NCBI RefSeq assembly: GCF_003382365.1
Contig: NZ_QTSU01000001.1
Coordinates: forward strand, 496,001 to 560,000
Reading direction: 5' to 3'
DNA length: 64,000 bases
Origin: Lysobacter silvisoli
Lineage (GTDB): Bacteria > Pseudomonadota > Gammaproteobacteria > Xanthomonadales > Xanthomonadaceae
How positions within the stretch are numbered: position 1 is the stretch's first letter; each line of letters begins with the position of its first letter. The translations under genes and the position numbers were made by a program. Below the pieces are notes generated by a model. The model did not search any database, was not told the DNA's origin, and worked only from the letters and a program-made list of their open reading frames with translations. Of this stretch, positions 29,098-38,430 are shown piece by piece.

Positions 29098-30183
29098 GTG
29101 GCAGTGAAAAAACCTGCGAAGAAGGCCGCCAAGCCGGCCAAGAAGACCCAGCCGGCCGCGAAGAAGGCCGCCCCCTCCAAGACTGCGGCCAGCAAAACCG
29201 CGACCAAGAAGCCGGCGGCCAAGAAGCCCGTCGCCAAGGCTCCCGCCAAGAAGGCGGCCGTGGTCAAGAAGCCCGCGGCCAAGAAGGCGGCGCCCGTCAA
29301 GAAGCCGGTGGCCAAGCCCGCAGCCAAGCCCGCAGCCAAGAAATCGGCGGTAGTCGCGAAAAAGGCGGCACCTGCCAAGAAGCCCGCGGCCAAGCCCGCG
29401 CCGGCGAAGAAGGCCGCAACCCCGGCCAGCAAGACCCCTGCCAAGAAACCCGTGGTGGCTACGGCGGCCGCGGCACGGAAGCCCGACCCCAAGCCCACTG
29501 TCGTCAAGAAACCCGCCGCGCCTCCGCCGACCAAGACCGCACCGGTGGCGGAGCCCGCGCGCAAGAACGAAGCCGCCAAGAGCACAGTGACCCAACCCGC
29601 ATCCAGCAAGGCCCCCCCGGCAACACCGCCTGCCGCTGCCAAACCCGCCGCCAAGCCCGCCGCCACCCGCCCGGTCGGCAAGGTCGCCGTGGCCGTCGCC
29701 GCCAAGCCCGCCGCGCCCGCGCCCAAGGCCAAGGTCAAGGTGGTGCCCTACAAGACCGACGACGCCACCGGCCGTCCGATCGTGCCCCAGGGCTACCGCC
29801 CGGCGATGGACGAGGAGTACATGAGCCCGTTGCAACTGGAGTACTTCCGTCAGCGCCTGCTGCAGTGGCGCACCGATCTGGTGGAAGAATCCAAGCAGAC
29901 CATCGAGAACCTCAAGGACGAAGTGCGCGACGTCGGCGACGAAGCCGAGCGCGCCACCCGCGAAACCGAGAACTCGCTGGAACTGCGCACCCGCGACCGC
30001 TACCGCAAGCTGATCAGCAAGATCGACAGCACCCTCAAGCGCGTGGACTCGGGCGACTACGGCTTCTGCGTCGACACGGGCGAAGAAATCGGCCTGGAGC
30101 GCCTGGAGGCGCGCCTGACCGCCGAGCGCACCATCGACGCCCAGGAGCGTTGGGAGCATCTGCAGAAGCAGATGGGCGACTGA
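29098..30183 (+). CDS. dksA: DksA-type RNA polymerase regulator with long Lys/Ala/Pro tail
   Basis: 361 aa from a GTG at 29098 preceded by GAAGGA. Residues 1-~220 are a low-complexity histone-like tail of AKKPAAKK repeats. Residues ~240-361 are DksA: a coiled coil ([19 protein letters not shown]...[25 protein letters not shown]) with the tip acidic residues, then the zinc-finger region. DksA with ppGpp lowers rRNA transcription. The finger here reads [11 protein letters not shown] and TIDAQ, so only one of the four cysteines remains, as in the C-x-x-T DksA variants. The basic tail probably binds nucleic acid. It ends in a strong terminator. Confidence 0.9.
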   Translation: MAVKKPAKKAAKPAKKTQPAAKKAAPSKTAASKTATKKPAAKKPVAKAPAKKAAVVKKPAAKKAAPVKKPVAKPAAKPAAKKSAVVAKKAAPAKKPAAKPAPAKKAATPASKTPAKKPVVATAAAARKPDPKPTVVKKPAAPPPTKTAPVAEPARKNEAAKSTVTQPASSKAPPATPPAAAKPAAKPAATRPVGKVAVAVAAKPAAPAPKAKVKVVPYKTDDATGRPIVPQGYRPAMDEEYMSPLQLEYFRQRLLQWRTDLVEESKQTIENLKDEVRDVGDEAERATRETENSLELRTRDRYRKLISKIDSTLKRVDSGDYGFCVDTGEEIGLERLEARLTAERTIDAQERWEHLQKQMGD

Positions 30184-30207
30184 GTCCCAGCCCCATCCGC
30201 ACCCCGC

Positions 30208-30231
30208 AAAGCCCGGCTTCGGCCGGGCTTT
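30208..30231 (+). terminator. Terminator of dksA
   Basis: Stem AAAGCCCGGC / GCCGGGCTTT with loop TTCG, 25 nt after the stop codon; the T run is short. Confidence 0.8.
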
Positions 30232-30451
30232 CGCATTTTGGGCTGGGGGATTGGACAACAGCTCAGCCGGTTTGGAGCCGTCGACTGTTAATCAGCGAGT
30301 CCAACGCCGCGAACCGCCCTGATAGGTTCGGGCCGCGGCGTCTGCGCAGATGGCCTTGCCGCCGCAACAGCAACGCCGGCCGAGGCGGTAGCTGCGTCTG
30401 TAGGATGAAGACGATCTTCACGCCGATGCGGCGCGGCGGGGCTGAGCCCAG

Positions 30452-31759
30452 CTACTGCAGATCGCGCAGATCCAGCCGGCGCAGCTTGGGCGCGAGTTTG
30501 GCGGTGGCGCCGACCACGGCCAGGGTCATGCAGCCGCCGAAGATCACCGAAGGCACCAGGCCCATGAGCTTGGCCGCCACGCCCGATTCGAACGCGCCCA
30601 GTTCGTTGGACGAGCCGATGAAGATGCCGTTGATCGACGACACCCGCCCGCGCATCTCATCCGGCGTGGACAGTTGCAGGATGGTCGAACGCAGCACCAC
30701 CGACACGCCGTCGCACATGCCAGACAGCATCAGCATGAGCGCCGACAGCCAGAACTGCCGCGATAGGGCGAAGCCGATGATGCACAGGCCGAAGCCCGCC
30801 ACCGCCCACAGCAGCAGCCGGCCGGCGTTCTTCTGCGGCGGGTGCCGGGCCAGCCACAGCCCCATCATCACCGCGCCCGCGGCCGGCGCCGCGCGCAGCA
30901 CGCCCAGCGCTTCCGGCCCGTAATGCAGCACGTCGTGGATGAAGGCCGGCAGCAGCGCGACCGCGCCGCCGAACAGCACCGAGAACATGTCCAGCGCCTG
31001 CGCGCCCAGCACCACCTGGTTGTTGAACACGAAGCGCAGGCCTTCGCCGATGCTCTTGAACACCGGTGCGCGCTCGGCCGCCGGCGGCGGCTCGGTCACG
31101 CGCAGGGTGATGATGGCGATCGCCGCGGCCAGGGCGAAGGCCGCGGCCACCAGATAGGCGGACGTCTTGCCGCCCCAGGCCACCAGCACGCCGCCCAGGG
31201 CCGGGCCCAGCACCAGGCCGGTCTGCATCACCACGCTGCTCACGCCCGCGCCGCGGGCGAAATGCTCGCGCTTGAGCACGCGCGCGAACAGCGACATGTA
31301 CACCGGCGCCAGGAACGCACGGACCACGCCGTTGATGGCGATGGCGACGAAGAGGGTCAGCGTGCCGATCCCGAACGCGCCGGCCGGCAGGGTGCCGCTG
31401 GCCACGCCGGCCAGGATCAGGGTGGTCAGCAGCAGGCCCAGGCAGGCGAACATGCCCAGCTTGCGCCGCGGCAGGTGGTCCACCGCGTAGCCGGCGAACA
31501 GGGCGAAGCAGAAGTAGGGGATGACCTCGGTCAGGCCGATCATGCCCAGCGCGAACGGATCGCGGGTGAGTTCGTACACATGCCAGCCGACCGTCACCGC
31601 GACGATCTGGTAGGACATCATCGCCAGCAGGCGGTAGATCAGCAGGCCGACGAAGCCGGGGTTGCGCAGCAGCTGCGAGGCGCTGATCGTCGCGCCGGGG
31701 CGCGGTTCGGATGGGTCGGGGAGCGCGGCGCTTTGCGTGCTGGCCGGTCCGCCGCTCAC
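30452..31759 (-). CDS. MFS transporter
   Basis: 435 aa with about 11-12 membrane helices. The DHLPRRKLGM segment between helices 2 and 3 and the arrangement resemble the enterobactin-exporter (EntS) and macrolide-efflux branch of the major facilitator superfamily. The substrate is not predictable from sequence. It overlaps the sufE stop by 4 nt, so it is translated after sufE on the minus strand. The ATG at 31759 gives a 25-residue cytoplasmic start before helix 1. Confidence 0.85.
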   Translation of the reverse strand: MSGGPASTQSAALPDPSEPRPGATISASQLLRNPGFVGLLIYRLLAMMSYQIVAVTVGWHVYELTRDPFALGMIGLTEVIPYFCFALFAGYAVDHLPRRKLGMFACLGLLLTTLILAGVASGTLPAGAFGIGTLTLFVAIAINGVVRAFLAPVYMSLFARVLKREHFARGAGVSSVVMQTGLVLGPALGGVLVAWGGKTSAYLVAAAFALAAAIAIITLRVTEPPPAAERAPVFKSIGEGLRFVFNNQVVLGAQALDMFSVLFGGAVALLPAFIHDVLHYGPEALGVLRAAPAAGAVMMGLWLARHPPQKNAGRLLLWAVAGFGLCIIGFALSRQFWLSALMLMLSGMCDGVSVVLRSTILQLSTPDEMRGRVSSINGIFIGSSNELGAFESGVAAKLMGLVPSVIFGGCMTLAVVGATAKLAPKLRRLDLRDLQ

Positions 31760-32208
31760 AGCCGGCGCTGCGCCTGCTCGCGGATGAAGGCCAGCAGCGA
31801 GGCCAGGCCGTTGCTGCGCGTGGGCGAGAGGTGCTTGGACAGGCCGATGTCGCCGATGTAGTCGGCCTGGCTGGCCACGATCTCGGCCGCGCTACGGCCC
31901 GAATACACCCGCAGCGCCAGGTAGATCAGGCCCGAGACGATGGCCGAGTCGCTGATCGCATAAAAATCCAATCGCTGCGCATCGCCTTGGGCCACGATCC
32001 AGACCATGGACTGGCAGCCGTGCAGGCGATGCTCCTCGGTCTTCCACTCCTCCGGCAGCGGCGGCAGCTTGCGGCCCAGGTCGATCAGGTACTGGTAGCG
32101 CTCGGACCAGTCGCCGAAGAAGGCGAACTCGTCGCCGATCGCGGCTTGGGCCTGCGCGGCGGTGGCTTCCAGCGGGAAAGGGGAGGCGGGGACGGCGATG
32201 GCGTTCAT
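31756..32208 (-). CDS. sufE: SufE family cysteine desulfuration protein
   Basis: 150 aa. It accepts persulfide sulfur from a cysteine desulfurase for iron-sulfur cluster building. The sulfur-accepting cysteine is C65 in RLHGCQSMVW, and the usual FGDWSERYQYLIDLGRKLP and GLSKHLSPTRSNGL segments are present. It is the first gene of a two-gene minus-strand unit with the MFS transporter. No suf cluster is adjacent, so it may be the stand-alone copy. Confidence 0.93.
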   Translation of the reverse strand: MNAIAVPASPFPLEATAAQAQAAIGDEFAFFGDWSERYQYLIDLGRKLPPLPEEWKTEEHRLHGCQSMVWIVAQGDAQRLDFYAISDSAIVSGLIYLALRVYSGRSAAEIVASQADYIGDIGLSKHLSPTRSNGLASLLAFIREQAQRRL

Positions 32209-32261
32209 TGCTTGCGGATTCTACGCCTGATGGGCGCAGGCGGCTGTGGCCCTTGCTAGGC

Positions 32262-32452
32262 TCCCTCCCTTTGACCAAGGGTGAGAGCGTGCGCTTGCGA
32301 ACCGCAGGTTCGCGCAGGGGCGAACGCCGGCAAGCCTAGCTTGCCGGCCGGGCGGGCCGGGGAGGATTTGCTGTTGCTTTGCTGTAGGGCCGAAGTATCG
32401 GAGCCGAGAGCAACCCCCCTCAATCCCCCTCAACTAAAGGGGGGAGGTTTAA
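32262..32452. repeat. CCCCCTCAATCCCC / AAGGGGGGAG repeats
   Basis: CCCTCCCTTTGACCAAGGGTGAG at about 32264-32285 and CCCCCCTCAATCCCCCTC...AAAGGGGGGAGG at 32414-32447. This is the same repeat family as at 15143, 26201 and 41365. Confidence 0.5.
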
Positions 32453-32465
32453 AGCAGCGGGCGGC

Positions 32466-33836
32466 TCAGGCGCGCCTCACCCACCGCACACCCTGCGGCG
32501 TGTCCTCCAGCAAAATCCCTTCGCCCGCCAGCTGATCCCGAATCGCGTCCGCGCGCGCGAAATCGCGGTTCTTCTTCGCCGCCACGCGCTCGTCGATCAG
32601 CGCCTGGATGCGCGCGTCGTCGCCCGAGTCCACGCCGCGCGCGAACCAGGCCGCCGGTTCCTGCTGCAGCAGGCCCAGGGCCAGGCCCGCGCCCAGCAGC
32701 TCGCGCTTCAGCCGCGCGCGTTCGGACGGGTCGCCGGCCTTGCGCGCCTCGCCGGCGATGCGCGCCACCTCGGCCAGCGCCGAGGGCGTGTTGAGGTCGT
32801 CGTCCAGCGCCGCCTCGATGCTGGCCGGAATCTCGGCCTGGGCCTGGACATCGGCCAGATCGCGCAAGGTGCCGTACAGCCGGTCCAGGGTGCGCACGCT
32901 CTGCTCGATCAGGCCGTCCGACCAGTCCAGCGGCTGGCGATAGTGCGCCGACAGCAGGGCGTAGCGCAGCGCCTCGGGCGGGTGCGCGCGCACCAGGTCG
33001 TGGATCTTCTCGATGTTGCCCAGCGACTTGGACATCTTGGCGCCGCCGAAATTGAGCATGCCGTTGTGCAGCCACCAGCGCGCGAACACCTTGCCGCCGT
33101 GCGCGCACTCGCTCTGCGCGATCTCGTTCTCGTGGTGCGGGAACTGCAGGTCCACGCCGCCGGCGTGGATGTCGATGGTCTCGCCCAGGTGCGCGGCGGC
33201 CATGGCTGAGCACTCGATGTGCCAACCAGGGCGGCCGCGGCCCCAGGGCGAATCCCAGCCGGGCAGCTCGTCGGTGGACGGCTTCCACAGCACGAAATCG
33301 CCGGCGTCGCGCTTGTACGGCGCCACTTCCACGCGCGCGCCGGCCAGCATTTCCTCCGGATCGCGGCGCGAGAGCTTGCCGTAGCCGTCGAACTGGCCGA
33401 TCGCGAACAGCACATGGCCTTGCGCCGCGTAGGCGTGGCCGCTGGCGATCAGGCGCTCGATCATGGCCACGATCTGGCCGATATGGTCGGTGGCCGCCGG
33501 CTCCAGGTCCGGCGCGCGCACGCCCAGCGCCGCCATGTCCTCGCGGTAGGCGGCGGCGAAACGGTCGGTGATGGCCGAGATCGGCACCCGCTGCTCGGCC
33601 GCGGCGGCGTTGATCTTGTCGTCCACGTCGGTGATGTTGCGGGCGTAGGCCAGGCTCCCGTAGCGCCGGCGCAGCAGGTCGGCGAGCACGCCGAACACCA
33701 CCGGGCCGCGGCCGTTGCCGATGTGGACGTAGTTGTAGACCGTGGGCCCGCACACGTACATGGTCGGGCGGGCGGGATCGAGGGGTACGAACGGCTCGAC
33801 CCGTCGCGTCAGGCTGTTGTAGAGGTGCAGGCTCAT
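32466..33836 (-). CDS. cysS: Cysteinyl-tRNA synthetase
   Basis: 456 aa. A class I enzyme charging tRNA-Cys. The zinc ligand C29 is in [15 protein letters not shown], with the HIGH site at 38-41. The second zinc cluster lies in WHIECSAMA and [17 protein letters not shown] is in GAKMSKSLG, and a helical C-terminal domain follows. I chose the ATG at 33836; a GTG nine nt upstream is an alternative. It is a single gene on the minus strand, divergent from the small secreted-protein gene. Confidence 0.96.
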   Translation of the reverse strand: MSLHLYNSLTRRVEPFVPLDPARPTMYVCGPTVYNYVHIGNGRGPVVFGVLADLLRRRYGSLAYARNITDVDDKINAAAAEQRVPISAITDRFAAAYREDMAALGVRAPDLEPAATDHIGQIVAMIERLIASGHAYAAQGHVLFAIGQFDGYGKLSRRDPEEMLAGARVEVAPYKRDAGDFVLWKPSTDELPGWDSPWGRGRPGWHIECSAMAAAHLGETIDIHAGGVDLQFPHHENEIAQSECAHGGKVFARWWLHNGMLNFGGAKMSKSLGNIEKIHDLVRAHPPEALRYALLSAHYRQPLDWSDGLIEQSVRTLDRLYGTLRDLADVQAQAEIPASIEAALDDDLNTPSALAEVARIAGEARKAGDPSERARLKRELLGAGLALGLLQQEPAAWFARGVDSGDDARIQALIDERVAAKKNRDFARADAIRDQLAGEGILLEDTPQGVRWVRRA

Positions 33837-34035
33837 GGGGATCACGCTGAGGTTCGGGCCATTCTAGCCGCAGGCCAGCGGCCCGCGGGCGGGGCCGGTA
33901 TTGCGAATGAGAACCGCTGCCTGTGTCGCGCATGGGCGGCCGCCGGCCACCGTGGGTTCAGGGGGTGGAGTCGCGATTCAGGTCGTGGCTACACTCGCCT
34001 CCTTACACTTTGTTCACGGAACCGATGCGAGCCCG

Positions 34036-34500
34036 ATGAACCGTTCTCCCCTGGCACTGACTGCGTTGCTCATCGCCGCCCTCTGGGCCGGCGGCGCGGC
34101 GGCGCAGAGCACCACCGTGATCCAGGCGGAAAACGTGCGCTACGAGTACGCCCAGGTGCTGCGCGTGACCCCGGTCTACCAGACCCTGACCGCGACCCGG
34201 GTGGAGCAGCAGTGCGACCAGAGCCCCAAGCCGGTCAAGGAGGACTCGCGCCTGTCGCGCATGGTCGGCGCGGTCAAGGACGTGCTGACCCGCGACCGCA
34301 GCGAGCGCCAGCGCCAGACCGAGGCGGAAAACTGCCGCTCGGTGCCGGTGGAGCGCGAGTTTCGCCGCCCCATCGCCTACGACGTGGACTATGTCTACAA
34401 GGGCTCCAAATACCGCTCGCGCCTGCCCGAGGACCCGGGCAATCGCCTGCGCATCCGGGTCGCCGTGACCCCGGTGATCACCCCGATCAGCGCCCGCTGA
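34036..34500 (+). CDS. Secreted protein related to glycine-zipper envelope proteins
   Basis: 154 aa. A signal peptide (MNRSPLALTALLIAALWAGGAAAQS) precedes a segment of the form YEYAQVLRVTPVYQT, a paired Cys region, and the tail YDVDYVYKGSKYRSRLPEDPGNRLRIRVAVTPV. This tail is the conserved ending of many glycine-zipper 2TM envelope proteins of gammaproteobacteria, but the glycine zipper itself is replaced by a charged helix (SRLSRMVGAVKDVLTRDRSER). Probably periplasmic or outer-membrane associated; function unknown. The start at 34036 is the one that exposes the signal peptide. Confidence 0.75.
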   Translation: MNRSPLALTALLIAALWAGGAAAQSTTVIQAENVRYEYAQVLRVTPVYQTLTATRVEQQCDQSPKPVKEDSRLSRMVGAVKDVLTRDRSERQRQTEAENCRSVPVEREFRRPIAYDVDYVYKGSKYRSRLPEDPGNRLRIRVAVTPVITPISAR

Positions 34501-34573
34501 GCCCGGCTCCGCGCGGTTTTGCGACCGCCGCGACTTGCGCCGGCCCGGCCTGCATGCGAGCATTCGCCCCCTC

Positions 34574-34678
34574 ATGACCCACCTGCGCGCCGACGCCGAC
34601 GTCCTCACCTCCGCCTACATGGCGGCGGGTATGACCTCGCGCGCGCGCCGACCGTTGCCCTGCCAATCCGCTGGGTGA
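34574..34678 (+). other. Candidate Arg-rich leader peptide before argF'
   Basis: A 34-codon frame (MTHLRADADVLT...) holds four Arg codons, three of them clustered as TSRARRP near its end. Its stop codon overlaps a perfect 6-bp hairpin ACGGCG/CGCCGT (34678-34694), and a strong terminator follows at 34718. Leader, pause hairpin and terminator are the parts of a transcription attenuator for an arginine operon. No convincing ribosome binding site was recognised, so translation is unproven. Confidence 0.35.
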
Positions 34679-34717
34679 CGGCGCCGTACGCCGTTCGTGT
34701 AACAAGCCACACACACG

Positions 34718-34747
34718 AAAAGCCCAGCCTTAGCGCTGGGCTTTTTT
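34718..34747 (+). terminator. Terminator or attenuator upstream of argF'
   Basis: Stem AAAAGCCCAGC / GCTGGGCTTTTTT with a six-base loop, 46 nt before the argF' start. It may end the preceding secreted-protein transcript or act as the attenuator of the arginine operon. Confidence 0.85.
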
Positions 34748-34792
34748 GTTTTCCGCCCCCCACTTTCCCGACGCACCGGACCCTAGCCACCG

Positions 34793-35797
34793 ATGAAGCA
34801 CTTCCTCAACACCCAGGACTGGTCGCGCGCCGACCTCGATGCGCTGCTGGCGCAGGCCGCCGCGTTCAAGCGCAGCAAGCTCGGCGACCAGCTCAAAGGC
34901 AGGTCGATCGCGCTGGTGTTCTTCAACCCCTCCATGCGCACCCGCACCAGCTTCGAGCTGGGCGCGTTCCAGCTGGGCGGCCACGCGGTGGTGCTGCAGC
35001 CGGGCAAGGACGCGTGGCCGATCGAGTTCGACCTGGGCACGGTCATGGACGGCGACACCGAGGAGCACATCGCCGAGGTGGCGCGGGTGCTGGGCCGCTA
35101 TGTCGACCTGATCGGCGTGCGCGCGTTTCCGAAGTTCGTCGACTGGCAGTACGACCGCCAGGACATCGTGCTCAAGAGCTTCGCCAAGTACTCGCCGGTG
35201 CCGGTCATCAACATGGAGACCATCACCCACCCCTGCCAGGAACTGGCGCATGCGCTGGCGCTGCAGGAGCACTTCGGCACCTCGGACCTGCGCGGCAAGA
35301 AGTACGTGCTGACCTGGACCTACCACCCCAAGCCGCTGAACACCGCGGTGGCCAACTCGGCGCTGACCATCGCCACGCGCCTGGGCATGGACGTGACCCT
35401 GCTGTGCCCCACGCCCGAGTACGTGCTGGACGAGCGCTACATGGGCTGGGCCGAGCAGAACGTGGCCGAGAGCGGCGGCTCGCTCCAGGTCAGCCACGAC
35501 ATCGACAGCGCCTACCGCGGCGCCGACGTGGTCTACGCCAAGAGCTGGGGCGCGCTGCCGTATTTCGGCAACTGGGGTCCCGAGAAGCCGATCCGCGACC
35601 GGTACCAGCACTTCATCGTCGACGAGGCCAAGATGGCGCTGACCAACAACGGCGTGTTCAGCCACTGCCTGCCGCTGCGCCGCAACGTCAAGGCCACCGA
35701 CGCGGTCATGGACTCGCCCAACTGCATCGCCATCGACGAGGCGGAGAACCGCCTGCATGTGCAGAAGGCGATCATGGCCGCCCTCATCGGCCAGTAA
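34793..35797 (+). CDS. argF': N-acetylornithine carbamoyltransferase
   Basis: 334 aa. It transfers a carbamoyl group to N-acetylornithine, giving N-acetylcitrulline, the special xanthomonad route to arginine. The carbamoyl-phosphate site is SMRTR (47-51), and HPCQE and HCLP (291-294) are present. The residues that select the acetylated substrate in Xanthomonas AOTCase are conserved with an offset of two: W75 (their W77), E90 (E92) and the carboxylatable K300 (K302). It is the first enzyme gene of the arg/pro cluster, after the possible attenuator. Confidence 0.95.
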   Translation: MKHFLNTQDWSRADLDALLAQAAAFKRSKLGDQLKGRSIALVFFNPSMRTRTSFELGAFQLGGHAVVLQPGKDAWPIEFDLGTVMDGDTEEHIAEVARVLGRYVDLIGVRAFPKFVDWQYDRQDIVLKSFAKYSPVPVINMETITHPCQELAHALALQEHFGTSDLRGKKYVLTWTYHPKPLNTAVANSALTIATRLGMDVTLLCPTPEYVLDERYMGWAEQNVAESGGSLQVSHDIDSAYRGADVVYAKSWGALPYFGNWGPEKPIRDRYQHFIVDEAKMALTNNGVFSHCLPLRRNVKATDAVMDSPNCIAIDEAENRLHVQKAIMAALIGQ

Positions 35798-35805
35798 TGC
35801 ATCGA

Positions 35806-35922
35806 GCCCCTCTCCCGCGAGCGGGAGAGGGGTTGGGGTGAGGGCGCTCTTCGCCTGAGCTCCACGACGTTCGTCATTTTCGTTTGCCCCCGCCCATCCT
35901 CCCCGCTAACGGGGAGGGACCC
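35806..35922. repeat. Palindromic repeats between argF' and argG
   Basis: GCCCCTCTCCCGC...GGGTGAGGGC (35806-35844) is followed by the smaller inverted repeat TCCTCCCCG/CGGGGAGGGA (35898-35922). It lies inside a likely operon and so could modulate transcript levels between genes. Confidence 0.65.
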
Positions 35923-35942
35923 AAAGCAGAGACTTTCCCCAC

Positions 35943-37136
35943 ATGAGCAAAGACATCGTCCTCGCCTTCTCCGGCGGCCTCGACACCAGCTTCTGCGTGC
36001 CCTATCTGCAGGAACGCGGCTGGGCCGTGCACACCGTGTTCGCCGACACCGGCGGCGTGGACGCCGAAGAGCGCGCCTTCATCGAGCAGCGCGCGGCCGA
36101 GCTGGGCGTGGCCAGCCACGTCACCGTCGACGGCGGCCCGGCGATCTGGTCGGGCTTCGTCAAGCCCTTCGTCTGGGCGGGCGAGGGCTACCAGGGCCAG
36201 TACCCGCTGCTGGTGTCGGACCGTTACCTGATCGTCGAAGCCGCGCTGCAGCGCGCCGCCGAACTGGGCACCAAGGCCATCGCCCACGGCTGCACCGGCA
36301 TGGGCAACGACCAGGTGCGCTTCGACCTGGCGGTGAAGGCGCTGGGCGATTACGAGATCGTCGCGCCGATCCGCGAAATCCAGAAGGAACACACCGAGGT
36401 CCGCGCTTACGAGCAGAAGTACCTGGAGGAGCGCGGCTTCGGCGTGCGCGCCAAGCAGAAGGCCTACACCATCAACGAGAACCTGCTCGGCCTGACCATG
36501 TCCGGCGGCGAGATCGACCGTTGGCAGGCGCCGGGCGAGGGCGCGGTGGGCTGGTGCAAGCCGCGCGCCGAATGGCCGGCGCAGCCGCTGCGGGTCACGC
36601 TGCGTTTCGAACACGGCGAGGCGGTGGCGCTGGACGGCGAAAAGATCGCCGGCCACCAACTGCTGGCCAAGCTCAACGGCCTGTTCGCGCAGTACGGCGT
36701 GGGCCGCGGCCTGTACACCGGCGACACCACCATCGGCCTGAAGGGCCGCATCATCTTCGAGGCGCCGGGCCTGATCGCGCTGCTGACCGCGCACCGCGCG
36801 CTGGAAGAGGCGGTGCTGAGCAAGCAGCAGAACCGCTTCAAGCCCGAGGTGGCGCGCAAGTGGGTGGAGCTGGTGTACGAGGGCTTCTATCACGACCCGC
36901 TCAAGACCGACCTGGAAGCCTTCCTGGCCAGCTCGCAGGGCACGGTCAACGGCGAAGTGGTGCTGGAAACCAACGGCGGCACGGTCAATGCGGTGGCGCT
37001 GGAGTCCAAGCACATCCTCAACGCCAAGGGCGCGACCTACGCGCAGGCGGCGGACTGGGGCGTGGAGGAAGCCGAGGGCTTCATCAAGCTGTTCGGCATG
37101 AGCAGCACGCTGTGGGCCGAGATCAACCGCAAGTAA
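35943..37136 (+). CDS. argG: Argininosuccinate synthase
   Basis: 397 aa. It joins citrulline and aspartate using ATP. The ATP P-loop is [11 protein letters not shown] near the N-terminus; [13 protein letters not shown] is the substrate loop. Length and the final [13 protein letters not shown] part are normal. In the acetyl-citrulline route it acts after deacetylation of acetylcitrulline by the argE product encoded next. It is separated from argF' by 145 nt containing repeats. Confidence 0.96.
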   Translation: MSKDIVLAFSGGLDTSFCVPYLQERGWAVHTVFADTGGVDAEERAFIEQRAAELGVASHVTVDGGPAIWSGFVKPFVWAGEGYQGQYPLLVSDRYLIVEAALQRAAELGTKAIAHGCTGMGNDQVRFDLAVKALGDYEIVAPIREIQKEHTEVRAYEQKYLEERGFGVRAKQKAYTINENLLGLTMSGGEIDRWQAPGEGAVGWCKPRAEWPAQPLRVTLRFEHGEAVALDGEKIAGHQLLAKLNGLFAQYGVGRGLYTGDTTIGLKGRIIFEAPGLIALLTAHRALEEAVLSKQQNRFKPEVARKWVELVYEGFYHDPLKTDLEAFLASSQGTVNGEVVLETNGGTVNAVALESKHILNAKGATYAQAADWGVEEAEGFIKLFGMSSTLWAEINRK

Positions 37137-37152
37137 TCCAAGCGCCTGTTTG

Positions 37153-37290
37153 AGCCCCTCTCCCGCTCGCGGGAGAGGGGTTGGGGTGAGGGCAGCAAGC
37201 GCCGAAGGCGCAAGCGGCTTTTGTTGTTGCTCAAAAGCAACCGCCGAAGCGGCCCTCACCCTAGCCCTCTCCCGCAAGCGGGAGAGGGGA
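37153..37290. repeat. Two inverted CCCTCTCCCGC palindromes between argG and argE
   Basis: Copies at 37153-37193 (followed by TTGGGGTGAGGG) and 37252-37290 (preceded by CCCTCACCCTAG). The reading frame open through them upstream of argE is not coding in my view. Confidence 0.7.
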
Positions 37291-37338
37291 CCTACATGCG
37301 ACCGAACCACCGACCAGACCCGACGAGCCGTTCATTCC

Positions 37339-38430
37339 ATGCTTCCCGACGTTCTAAAGCATCTCGAAGCCCTGGTGTCCCACGACACCCGCAATCCGCC
37401 GCGCGCCATCACCACCGGCGGCATCTTCGATTACCTGCGCAGCCAGCTGCCGGGCTTCCGCATCGAAGTGACCGACCACGGCGACGGCGCGGTGTCGATG
37501 CTGGCCGTGCGCGGCCAGCCGCGCCGGCTGTTCAACGTGCACCTGGACACCGTGCCGTCCTCGGACGCGTGGAGCGCCGATCCGCATACGTTGCGTGTGA
37601 CCGGCGATCGCGCCATCGGCCTGGGCGCCTGCGACATCAAGGGCGCCGCCGCCGGCCTGCTGGCCGCGGCCGCGGTCACCAGCGGCGACGCCGCGTTCCT
37701 GTTCAGCACCGACGAGGAAGCCAACGACCCGCGCTGCATCGCCGGCTTCCTGGGCCGCGACCACGGTTTCAGCGAAGCGGTGATCGCCGAGCCGACGATG
37801 TGCGAAGCGGTGCTCGCGCACCGCGGCATCAGCTCGGTGCTGCTGCGCTTCCGCGGCGTGGCCGGCCACGCCTCCGGCGCCCATGCGCTGCAGGCCAGCG
37901 CGCTGCACCAGTCGATCCGCTGGGGCGGGCGCGCGCTGGACTACGTCGAGTCGCAAGCGCACCAGCGTTTCGGCGGCCTCACCGGCCTGCGCTTCAACAT
38001 CGGCCGGGTCGAAGGCGGGATCAAGGCCAACATGATCGCGCCCAGCGCCGAAGTGCGCTTCGGCTTCCGTCCGCTGCCCTCGCAGTCCATCGACGGCCTG
38101 CACGAAACCTTCGGCACCCTGGTCGATGCCGGCGCCATCGAGCGCTACGAAGAAACCTTCCGCGGCCCCTCGTTGCCGGCCGGCGACGTCGCCGGCGCCG
38201 AGCAGCGCCGCCTGGAAGCGCGCGACCTGGCCGACGCGCTGGACCTGCCCATCGGCAACGCCGTGGATTTCTGGACCGAGGCTTCGCTGTTCTCCGCCGC
38301 CGGCCTGACCGCGCTGGTCTACGGCCCGGGCGACATCGCCCAGGCCCACACCGCCGACGAATGGGTGGCGCTGGAACAACTGGAGCGCTACACCCGAAGC
38401 CTCGTGCGCATCCTCGGAGGTAACGCCTGA
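37339..38430 (+). CDS. argE: N-acetylcitrulline/acetylornithine deacetylase
   Basis: 363-aa M20 family metallohydrolase. In xanthomonads this enzyme removes the acetyl group from N-acetylcitrulline. Metal and catalytic residues: H68 and D70 (NVHLDTVP), D99 (ACDIKG), E126 (STDEEAN), with a dimerisation lid domain in the middle. I chose the ATG at 37339; the frame is open upstream through a repeat. The stop overlaps the argB start by one base (TGATG at 38428), so translation is coupled. Confidence 0.93.
   Translation: MLPDVLKHLEALVSHDTRNPPRAITTGGIFDYLRSQLPGFRIEVTDHGDGAVSMLAVRGQPRRLFNVHLDTVPSSDAWSADPHTLRVTGDRAIGLGACDIKGAAAGLLAAAAVTSGDAAFLFSTDEEANDPRCIAGFLGRDHGFSEAVIAEPTMCEAVLAHRGISSVLLRFRGVAGHASGAHALQASALHQSIRWGGRALDYVESQAHQRFGGLTGLRFNIGRVEGGIKANMIAPSAEVRFGFRPLPSQSIDGLHETFGTLVDAGAIERYEETFRGPSLPAGDVAGAEQRRLEARDLADALDLPIGNAVDFWTEASLFSAAGLTALVYGPGDIAQAHTADEWVALEQLERYTRSLVRILGGNA

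Noticed and set aside
27238-30258. Long minus-strand extension upstream of yidD and opposite dksA
   Set aside because: The frame is open only because the opposite strand is a Lys/Ala/Pro repeat. The real genes start at 28802 (yidD) and 28569 (pyrC).
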